This document shows, one piece after another, positions 28,265-35,215 of a stretch of 64,000 bases of DNA. The stretch comes from CAZABP01 sp964483245 (lineage in GTDB: Bacteria > Planctomycetota > UBA1135 > UBA2386), in NCBI GenBank assembly GCA_964483245.1, contig CAZABP010000003.1:62001-126000 (forward strand). Direction: 5' to 3'. Within the stretch, counting starts at the first letter, position 1. Every line of letters starts with the position of its first letter. The notes under the pieces are model-generated. The model had not been told where the DNA came from. It did no database searches and saw only the letters and a list, made by a program, of their open reading frames with translations. The position numbers and the translations under genes are program-made.

Positions 28265-29854
28265 CTACCGCAACAGTTCGTCGACCCAGGCCTGGATCGT
28301 CTCGGCGGCGTACTCGCGCTTCAGCCGCTCGGTCAGCTCGCGCAGCCGCTGATCCCGCTCCGCCTGCGTGCCGCTGGCGGCCTCGTCGAGCCGGCCGGCT
28401 TCGGCATACAGGCAGAAGAAGAAGTACGGCGCCATCTGTTCGAGCTGCTGCAGTCCGAACGGATCCTCCGGCCGCTGTCGCAGGTCGGCGAGCGTCTGCA
28501 GCATCAGGTCGAGCGCATCGCGGAAGTTTCCGCTCAGCATGCTGAAGATGCTGGACGCCCAGCGCACCAGGCTGCGTGCGCGCGGGATCCGCGCGCGGTC
28601 GAGTCGCGTGTCGCACCAGGTGCGCGTCGCGGCCTGGAACTGCGCTCGGGCGTCTTCGGGCAGCGGCGGGATGTTCCCGCGCGCGGCGAGCTCGCGCGCG
28701 AGGTGCCACGCGATCTGCTGATGTCCGATCAGATCCGGGTGCTTCGCATCCAGGTAGCGCGCCGGATCCGGCAACCCGTCCGGCGCTGCGAGCGGGATGT
28801 CGAGATCGACGAACGGTGTCTGCAGCTGCGCGGCCGTCGAGCGGATCAGCTCGACCAGCTCGCTGGTCGGATGCTGCGGCGCCGGGTCGAGGTCGCGCGC
28901 GCGCACGAAGGCCGCGCGCGCGGCGTCGGCGTCGCCGTGGTGCCGAAACCACAGCCCCAGCAGGAAATGCAGGTCCGCACGCGTCGGGTGCTCGGCCAGC
29001 AGCGCGTCGATCTCGGCGCGCGTCACGGTGCCGAGGTCGCGCTGCGCACGCCGCACCAGCGCGTCGATCGCCGGGATCCTCTCGTTCATGCCGACCGGCC
29101 AGGTTCCGGCCAGGTCGAACGGCGCGAGCAGGAACCAGACGTCGATCCCGCGCGGGCGCGCGATCGCCGTGATGTGGCGCATCGTCGCGCGCGTGCGCTC
29201 GTGCAGCAGCTCGATCTCGTCGCGCGCGAGCGGCAGGTCGGCGAACGGCGGGTCGGCGGGGCGCGCGTCCGGCACCGCCTGCAGCAACAGCTCTGCTTCG
29301 AAACCGGGGCGGGTCTTCGACGCCACCTCCTCGCTCGGCCGCGGGAACCACAGCCGCGCGCGCGTCGTGACATCGCGGATCCAGCGCAAGGGGTCGGACG
29401 GCACGAGCGGCTCGCTGACGAACAGCCGGCGCGTGAATTCGTTGCCGCCGAGCGTCACGCACAGAACGTCCGGTTCCGCGCGCAGCGCCAGCTCGGCGCA
29501 GCGGACGAGCCCGGTGCTGTCGACGGCCGGTTCGCCGATCGGCGCCGTGCTCCATGGCGTCGCCGCGTGTACCGCGGCGAGCCCCTTGCCGAGCAACGTC
29601 GCGAAGCTCGCCGCGCCGGCCGGGGCGTACGGATACGCGATCGTCTCGCTGGCGCCGATGACCGCGACGCGGAACTCCCCCTGCGCGCGCGCCGCGGCGA
29701 GCTCCGGCGGGAGCACGAGGTCGCGGCCGTTCCCCTGGCGGTCGAGCGCCGCGGTCGGGTCGTAAGGCATCAACTGCAGCAGCAGCGTGACCGCGAGGTA
29801 GCCGAGTATGAACCCGACGACGCGGCGGAGCGGGAACTGCAGGTCGTTGCTCAT
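28265..29854 (-). CDS. SGNH hydrolase-like protein paired with MBOAT acyltransferase
   Basis: A 529-residue protein with an N-terminal membrane anchor (residues about 9-28). The SGNH pattern is visible: Ser in AVIGASETI near 70, LGGNEF near 137 (block III Asn), and DAKHPDLIGH near 370 (Asp-x-x-His). A TPR-like stretch lies between blocks (HFLLGLWFRHHGDADAARAAF). Together with the MBOAT protein just upstream it resembles AlgI/AlgJ-type pairs in which MBOAT moves an acyl group across the membrane and an SGNH enzyme transfers it to a polysaccharide. The target polymer is unknown. Confidence 0.82.
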   Translation of the reverse strand: MSNDLQFPLRRVVGFILGYLAVTLLLQLMPYDPTAALDRQGNGRDLVLPPELAAARAQGEFRVAVIGASETIAYPYAPAGAASFATLLGKGLAAVHAATPWSTAPIGEPAVDSTGLVRCAELALRAEPDVLCVTLGGNEFTRRLFVSEPLVPSDPLRWIRDVTTRARLWFPRPSEEVASKTRPGFEAELLLQAVPDARPADPPFADLPLARDEIELLHERTRATMRHITAIARPRGIDVWFLLAPFDLAGTWPVGMNERIPAIDALVRRAQRDLGTVTRAEIDALLAEHPTRADLHFLLGLWFRHHGDADAARAAFVRARDLDPAPQHPTSELVELIRSTAAQLQTPFVDLDIPLAAPDGLPDPARYLDAKHPDLIGHQQIAWHLARELAARGNIPPLPEDARAQFQAATRTWCDTRLDRARIPRARSLVRWASSIFSMLSGNFRDALDLMLQTLADLRQRPEDPFGLQQLEQMAPYFFFCLYAEAGRLDEAASGTQAERDQRLRELTERLKREYAAETIQAWVDELLR

Positions 29855-29879
29855 GCGTGCGTGGAGTGAGCGCAGCGGG

Positions 29880-31274
29880 TCAGAATTGGAAGTAGATGAA
29901 CGGTACGCCTTCGGTTTCGGACGCGACGGCCGCGATCAGACCGAGGATCAATGCGACGGCGACGCCTAGCGCAGGCGCCGGGATGCGCGCGAACCAGTCG
30001 CCCAGGCGCGCCTTCTGCGCGCGCGTGAACGCGTGGATCCCGAGCACGAGCAGCAGCGCGAGCTGCGTCAGGCCGTTCAGCTCCGGGCATGGGCCGGACG
30101 TGAACATGCGCGCGAACATGTCCGCGGCGGCGCCGAGGTCGGTCGCGCGGAACGGCACGAATGCGAACGCCGCGAAGTGGAACGTCAGCAGGATCGCGAG
30201 CAGGTGGCCGAGCCGGCCGCGCAGCGCGAAGCCGCGCGCCGTCAGCCAGCGGCACCACAGCAGTCCCACGCCGTGCAGCAGGCCCCACACGACGAATTTC
30301 CAGGCCGCACCGTGCCAGAGGCCGCTCAATCCCATTGTCAGGATGAGGTTCACCTGCGTCCGGACGAAGCCTTTGCGGTTGCCGCCGAGCGGGATGTACA
30401 GGTAGTCGCGCAGCCACGTCGACAGCGAGATGTGCCAGCGGCGCCAGAAGTCCTGCACGTTGCGCGCGAGGTACGGCGCGTCGAAGTTCTCGAGGAAGCG
30501 CAGCCCGAGCAGCCGCGCCGAGCCGATCGCGATGTCGCTGTAACCGGAGAAGTCGCAGTAGATCTGGAATGCGTACGCGTAGACCGCGAGCCACGCGGCC
30601 GGACCGGTCGTCGCGGCGCCCGGCGCGAATGCCGGATCGACGATGTTCAGCGCCAGCACGTCGGCGATCAGGACCTTCTTGACCAGGCCGGTCAGGATCT
30701 TCTGCAGGCCGAACGCGAAGTCGTCGCCGGTCAGCGCCGGCCGCTGGCGGAGCTGCGGCAGGAAGTCGCGCGCGCGCACGATCGGGCCGGCCACGAGCTG
30801 CGGGAAGAACGAGATGTAGACCGCGAAGTCGAGCAGGTTGCGCGTCGGCTCGAGCTGCCGGCGGTAGATGTCGATCGTGTACGAGAGGCTCTGGAACGTG
30901 TAGAAGCTGATCCCGACCGGGAGCAGCACGTCGAGTGCGGGGATGTCGACGCCGAGCAGCGCGCGGACGTTCTCGACGAAGAAGCCGTGGTACTTGAAGA
31001 CCGCGAGCAGCCCGAGGTTGCCGACCAGCGACAGCGTGACCAGCAGCTTGCGGCGGGCGGGGGACTCGGCGCGTGCGATCAGCAGGCCGAGCGTGAAGTC
31101 GAGCAGCGTCGAGCCGCCGAGCAGCAGCAGGTACTTCGCGTTCCAGCAGGCGTAGAAGTACGCCGACGCGACCAGCAGCATCAGGAGCCGCGGGCCTTCG
31201 AGGCGGGCCAGCAGCCAGAACAGCCCGAACACGAGGCAGAGGAAGACTGCGTATTCGGCGCTGTGGAAGCTCAT
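29880..31274 (-). CDS. MBOAT family O-acyltransferase (AlgI-like)
   Basis: A 464-residue polytopic membrane protein starting at ATG 31274 (MSFHSAEYAVFLCLVFGLFW). It has about ten membrane segments and the family signatures LLPVGISFYTFQSLSYTIDIYR, SFFPQLVAGPIVRA, FWRRWHISLSTWLRDYLYIPLGGN and GLSGLWHGAAWKF with the catalytic His. AlgI-type proteins accept acyl groups in the membrane for O-acetylation of exopolysaccharide or other glycans. The SGNH hydrolase gene starts 25 nt after its stop. Confidence 0.95.
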   Translation of the reverse strand: MSFHSAEYAVFLCLVFGLFWLLARLEGPRLLMLLVASAYFYACWNAKYLLLLGGSTLLDFTLGLLIARAESPARRKLLVTLSLVGNLGLLAVFKYHGFFVENVRALLGVDIPALDVLLPVGISFYTFQSLSYTIDIYRRQLEPTRNLLDFAVYISFFPQLVAGPIVRARDFLPQLRQRPALTGDDFAFGLQKILTGLVKKVLIADVLALNIVDPAFAPGAATTGPAAWLAVYAYAFQIYCDFSGYSDIAIGSARLLGLRFLENFDAPYLARNVQDFWRRWHISLSTWLRDYLYIPLGGNRKGFVRTQVNLILTMGLSGLWHGAAWKFVVWGLLHGVGLLWCRWLTARGFALRGRLGHLLAILLTFHFAAFAFVPFRATDLGAAADMFARMFTSGPCPELNGLTQLALLLVLGIHAFTRAQKARLGDWFARIPAPALGVAVALILGLIAAVASETEGVPFIYFQF

Positions 31275-31493
31275 CGAGGCGAAGTGCCCGGCCCCAGGTC
31301 GGGGGTGCGGGAGGATACGCGCACGTTCCGTGTGGGCGAGCGGGGCGCGCAGCGACGGCTGGGCAGGAATCGTGTATTCCCTGCGGCCTTCGCGGCGTCC
31401 TAGCTCCTGCCGCGTGAGCGTGCCGGCGGCGCCAGCGCCGGTTCGGCGCTGCGGCGAACGCAAAACCCCCCTCGTCCTCAGGAGTCGATTCCG

Positions 31494-32489
31494 ATGCGCA
31501 GATTCGTCTGGTCGGTCCTTCCCGTGTTGATCCTCTCGCTGCCGGCGCAGGATCCGGCGCCGGACAAGAAGGAGCTCGAGAAACAGGCACAGGCCGCGAC
31601 CTCGGAGCAGCGTTGGGCGGATGCCGCGGCGGCGTATCGCAAGCTGACCGAGCTCGACCCGAAGAACGGTCACGCGTGGCACATGGCCGGGTTCACGCTG
31701 CACATGGATGGCAAGCTGGACGAAGCGCTGCCGTTCCATGTCAAGGCGACCGAGTTCCCGCAGAGCCGCCCGGTCGCGAGCTACAACGTTGCCTGCGTGC
31801 ACGCGCTGAAGGGGGACAAGGAGAAGGCGTTCGAGTGGCTCGGCAAGGCCGTCGAGGCGGGGTTCACCAACCTCGAGCACATCACGAACGACCCGGACAT
31901 GGATCCTCTGCATGCCGATCCGCGCTGGGAGAAGCTGATCGCAGCGATCAAGGCCAAGCCGGTCGACAAGAACGCGTTCCAGGTGTTCAGCGCGAACAGC
32001 ACGCGCGGCGCGACGCGGATCCTGCTGTGGGGTCAGGCCGGCCCGCTCGGCCAGGTCTCGATCGACTACGGCGCGCCGGTGTGGAAGGAGGAGTACTCCG
32101 GTGCGCTCGCGTCGCCGAAGTTCCAGGATCGGCGGTGGCGGCTCGGGCAGGACTTCTGGACCACGCTCGACACGCAGCTGCCGCTGAGCATCGGTGGGGT
32201 CGACGTCGAGCCGGGGCAGTACTACCTGACGCTGGAGCGGACCGCCGACGGCAAGTTCCTGCTCGCGCTGCTCGACCCCGCGCCGATCCGCAAGCAGAAG
32301 CTCGACTCGTACGTTGCGCACAAGACCGAAGGGGGCACCGAGATCGAGATGACGCTCGCCGATGCCGAGGAGCACGCGGGCAAACTCGAGATCGCGCTCG
32401 TCCCGCGCCCCGGCGCGCGCAAGGAGGCGACGCTCGAGATCCGCTTCGGGCCCCACGTGCTCAGCGCGCCGGTCCAGCTGCGGCTCTGA
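31494..32489 (+). CDS. Secreted TPR protein with DUF2911 domain
   Basis: A 331-residue protein with AGGAG before ATG 31494 and a signal peptide cleaved at Leu-Pro-Ala before Gln. Residues about 25-130 are TPR-like (WHMAGFTLHMDGKLDEALPF). Residues about 160-331 match DUF2911: VSIDYGAPVWKEEY, RLGQDFWTTLDTQLPLSIGG, GQYYLTLE and DSYVAHKTEGGTEIEM. DUF2911 proteins are secreted proteins of unknown function. The 219 nt between it and the MBOAT gene are divergent and non-coding; I see no convincing promoter in them. Confidence 0.88.
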   Translation: MRRFVWSVLPVLILSLPAQDPAPDKKELEKQAQAATSEQRWADAAAAYRKLTELDPKNGHAWHMAGFTLHMDGKLDEALPFHVKATEFPQSRPVASYNVACVHALKGDKEKAFEWLGKAVEAGFTNLEHITNDPDMDPLHADPRWEKLIAAIKAKPVDKNAFQVFSANSTRGATRILLWGQAGPLGQVSIDYGAPVWKEEYSGALASPKFQDRRWRLGQDFWTTLDTQLPLSIGGVDVEPGQYYLTLERTADGKFLLALLDPAPIRKQKLDSYVAHKTEGGTEIEMTLADAEEHAGKLEIALVPRPGARKEATLEIRFGPHVLSAPVQLRL

Positions 32490-32490
32490 C

Positions 32491-32608
32491 GAAGCGGCAC
32501 GCGGGGTCTCTGAGACCCCGTCCGTCACTTCGCGCGGGAAAACTCGCGCGAAGCGGTACGCGGGGTGTCAGAGACGCGCGCCGTCAGTTCGCGGGGGGAT
32601 TCTCGCGG
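32491..32608. repeat. Two tandem 59-bp repeat units after the DUF2911 gene
   Basis: Units at 32491-32549 and about 32550-32608 both begin GAAGCGG(C/T)ACGCGGGGT, then carry a TCTGAGAC- or TCAGAGAC-like core, CCGTCA(C/G)TTCGCG and a (A/T)CTCGCG end. The first unit ends in a hairpin with 9-nt arms (CTTCGCGCG, loop, CGCGCGAAG). The array begins one base after the stop codon of the DUF2911 gene. The cores resemble the GGGGTCTGACCCC palindromes elsewhere in this window. The rest of the 338-bp gap up to the kinase gene holds a second palindrome (32736-32769) and no gene. Confidence 0.65.
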
Positions 32609-32735
32609 TACGCCGCCGCGCAGGTGTCTCCTTGGAAACTGGTCACACGCCCCGTCGGTGAACGTCGCCGCCGCAGCGGCGCCCGGCCCGTCGGCTTTTC
32701 GGCGTCGTGGTCGCCGCGTCGCGGCGGTGAAAGAA

Positions 32736-32769
32736 CTGACACCTGGTGTACCGGTACACCGGGTGTCAG
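32736..32769. repeat. 34-bp near-perfect palindrome upstream of the histidine kinase
   Basis: Two arms beginning CTGACACC and ending GGGTGTCAG are centred on the perfect 14-bp palindrome GTGTACCGGTACAC. Only one symmetric position mismatches (T opposite G). It could be an operator for the downstream two-component genes, a terminator, or a member of the window's GTC-n-GAC repeat family. A flanking GTCAGACACC supports the last idea. Confidence 0.6.
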
Positions 32770-32827
32770 ACACCGACGCGGCGGTGTGTTTCAGGAGTTC
32801 TCCAGGAGCGCGCGCTAGGCTGCGGGC

Positions 32828-34438
32828 ATTCGTACGCCGCGCAGCACGTTCCTGATCCTCGCGATCTTCGTCGCCAACCTCGGCCTGGTCGGGGTGGCTG
32901 CGGTGGCGCTGTGGCACACGGCGAAGAGGGAGATCGAACGGGTTGGAGAATGGATGGCAGAGAGCGAAGCGGAGAGGCTGCGCGATCCGGCCAGTGTCGA
33001 TCGAGCCCGACCCTCGCAACTGTTCGAACTCCGCGACGGGACGGTCGCAGTCGATGTGCGGTGGATCGATCCACCACTGCTGCCGGGGCCGGAGCTGCTG
33101 GCGAACGATCCGCAGTGGCAGGCACTCGACGCGGCCTGGAAGCGCTGGCGCGCGGACGGGGACCGCTCGTGGGTCGACTCATTTAGCGCGGCGCCCGAAG
33201 AAGAGTCGAGCGATGCCGTCGCCGCCGGCGTCGTGCTGTTGCACGCGAGCGCCGGCCTCGCGCCCCCGGACTGGGCGCGCGCGCGAGTTGCTCTGATGCT
33301 GCCGGAGCGTGCCATCGCGTTGGCTGCGCGCTGCGCCGAGCTCGGTGAGCCGGAGATCGTTCCGCAGTTGCAGTGGGAGCTACGGCACGTGGCGGCGCGG
33401 CGAGAGGCGTTGCGCGCGGTGCGGGACGTCCTGCCGCAGCTCACCGTCGCGCGGGAGGTGACGTTGCTCGGCAGCACGGGTCACGCGATTTCGTGGTTCC
33501 CGGACCTTCGCCGGGGGGTCGTGCAGCGAAGCCCGATCTTCGCCAACACGCGCTCGGACTACTACGTGACCGGGATTCCGCTGCCAGCGGGCGCGATCCG
33601 GATCGCGCCCGGTCTCGGGATCACACCGGGCGCGGCGGAGGCGACTCTCCCATCCATCACGACCATCCTCGCCGGCCTCGTGCTCGCGTTCCTGCTCGGC
33701 CTCGGCCTGCTGCTGCGCATGTTGCGCCGCGAGCACGCCGCGATCACGGCGCGCGCCGACTTCCTGATCTCGGTCACGCACGAGCTGAAGACCCCGCTCG
33801 CGTCGATCCGCCTGCTCGGCGAGATGCTCGGCGATGCGCCGCCGGAGAAGCAGGCGGAATACCTGGCGATGCTCGAAGGGGAGTCCGCACGCCTGGCGGC
33901 CCTGGTCGAGAACGTGCTCGACCTCGGCCGCCTCGAGCGCAAGGAGCGCGCCTACGACAAGCGCCCGCAATCCCTGGCCGAGCTCGTGCGCGCGGTCGTG
34001 CGCGGCTTTGCGCCGGTCGCGACCAAGAGCGGCGTCGACGTGCAGCTCGACGAGTCGGGCGAGCCGATCGAAGCGGTCGTCGACCGCAACGCAATCGCGC
34101 AGGCGCTGCTGAACGTGCTCGAGAACGCGCGCCGCTACGCCGCGGCCGGCGGCCGGATCACGGTCGCGACCGCGCTCGGCAGCGACGGTTTCGAGCTCCG
34201 CGTGCGTGACCACGGTCCCGGCATCCCAGACGACGAGCGGGAGCGGATCTTCGAGCGCTTCCGGCGCGGGCGCGCGCAGCGCGACGGTTCGGTGCCCGGC
34301 CTCGGCATCGGCCTGCACCTCGCGCGCACGATCCTGCGCGACCACGGCGGCGACCTGCGCTGCGTCCCGCCGCCGGACGGCGGGCTCGGCGCATGCTTCC
34401 TGTTCACGCTGCCGGTGCGCGCGGAGGCGAACGCGTGA
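32828..34438 (+). CDS. Membrane sensor histidine kinase
   Basis: If read from ATT 32828 this is 536 residues: a first membrane helix (FLILAIFVANLGLVGV near 9-30), a periplasmic sensor domain of about 240 residues, a second helix (276-298) and the kinase core. The core has the H-box SVTHELKTPLASIR (His about 318), N-box NVLENARRYA near 425, G1 DHGPGIPDDERERIF and G2 GLGIGLHLAR. The first canonical start, GTG 32894, falls inside the first helix and would remove most of it; an in-frame TAG at 32816 blocks a longer reading. The start is therefore non-canonical (ATT or CTG) or altered by a base change. Its stop overlaps the response regulator start (GTGA). The signal sensed is unknown. Confidence 0.88.
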   Translation: MRTPRSTFLILAIFVANLGLVGVAAVALWHTAKREIERVGEWMAESEAERLRDPASVDRARPSQLFELRDGTVAVDVRWIDPPLLPGPELLANDPQWQALDAAWKRWRADGDRSWVDSFSAAPEEESSDAVAAGVVLLHASAGLAPPDWARARVALMLPERAIALAARCAELGEPEIVPQLQWELRHVAARREALRAVRDVLPQLTVAREVTLLGSTGHAISWFPDLRRGVVQRSPIFANTRSDYYVTGIPLPAGAIRIAPGLGITPGAAEATLPSITTILAGLVLAFLLGLGLLLRMLRREHAAITARADFLISVTHELKTPLASIRLLGEMLGDAPPEKQAEYLAMLEGESARLAALVENVLDLGRLERKERAYDKRPQSLAELVRAVVRGFAPVATKSGVDVQLDESGEPIEAVVDRNAIAQALLNVLENARRYAAAGGRITVATALGSDGFELRVRDHGPGIPDDERERIFERFRRGRAQRDGSVPGLGIGLHLARTILRDHGGDLRCVPPPDGGLGACFLFTLPVRAEANA

Positions 34439-35142
34439 GCCTGCGCGCGCTCGTCGTCGAGGACGACAAGACCCTGCGCACGCTGGTCGGCGACGCGCTG
34501 ACCGGCGACGGCCTCGACGTCACCAGCGCCGCCGACGGCGAGCAGGCGCGCACGCTGCTGGCCGAGCGGCACTTCGCCCTGGTCGTGCTCGACCTGATGC
34601 TGCCGCGCCGCAGCGGCCTCGACGTGTTGAAGGAGTTGCGCGCGCGCGGCGACGGCACGCCGGTGTTGATCCTGACCGCGCGCGGCGACGAGGCGGACAA
34701 GGTGCTCGGCCTCGAGCTCGGCGCCGACGACTACCTGACCAAGCCGTTCGGCCTGCGCGAGCTGATCGCGCGCGTGCACGCGCTGCTGCGCCGCCGTGAC
34801 CGCCCGCTCGCGGCGCCGCCGGCGCGGTTCCGGATCGGGGCGAGCGACGTGGATCTCGGGACGTACGAAGTGCGCCGTGGCCGCAAGAAGCTCGCACTGC
34901 TGCCGAAGGAGGCGCGCATCCTCGCGCTGCTGCACGCCGAAGCCGGCCGCGTCGTCGAACGCCGGCGCGTGCTCGACGAAGTGTGGGGGAGCACCGAGTT
35001 CATCCAGGACCGCACGCTCGACACGCACGTGTTGAACCTGCGCAAGAAGATCGAGTCGGATCCGCGCAAGCCGCGGCACCTGAAGACCGTGCACGGGGTC
35101 GGGTATCGGTTGGTGTTGGAGCCGGAGGATGCGGAGCCGTGA
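34435..35142 (+). CDS. OmpR-family response regulator
   Basis: A 235-residue regulator starting at GTG 34435. The receiver domain has acidic residues near 9-11, phosphorylation site Asp53 in VVLDLMLP, Thr in LILTARG and Lys about 102 in TKPFGLREL. The C-terminal winged helix (about 130-230) has LLPKEARILALL and DTHVLNLRKKIE, the trans_reg_C DNA-binding part. It is coupled to the histidine kinase upstream, so it is the cognate regulator. The HEAT-repeat gene begins about 73 nt downstream and could be a target. Confidence 0.95.
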   Translation: MSLRALVVEDDKTLRTLVGDALTGDGLDVTSAADGEQARTLLAERHFALVVLDLMLPRRSGLDVLKELRARGDGTPVLILTARGDEADKVLGLELGADDYLTKPFGLRELIARVHALLRRRDRPLAAPPARFRIGASDVDLGTYEVRRGRKKLALLPKEARILALLHAEAGRVVERRRVLDEVWGSTEFIQDRTLDTHVLNLRKKIESDPRKPRHLKTVHGVGYRLVLEPEDAEP

Positions 35143-35215
35143 GTTCGAGGGATTCTCGAGGAGTCTTCCAGTGCCGGCTGACAAGCCGCTCGCGCGCGGG
35201 CCGTCGAATGTTGCG

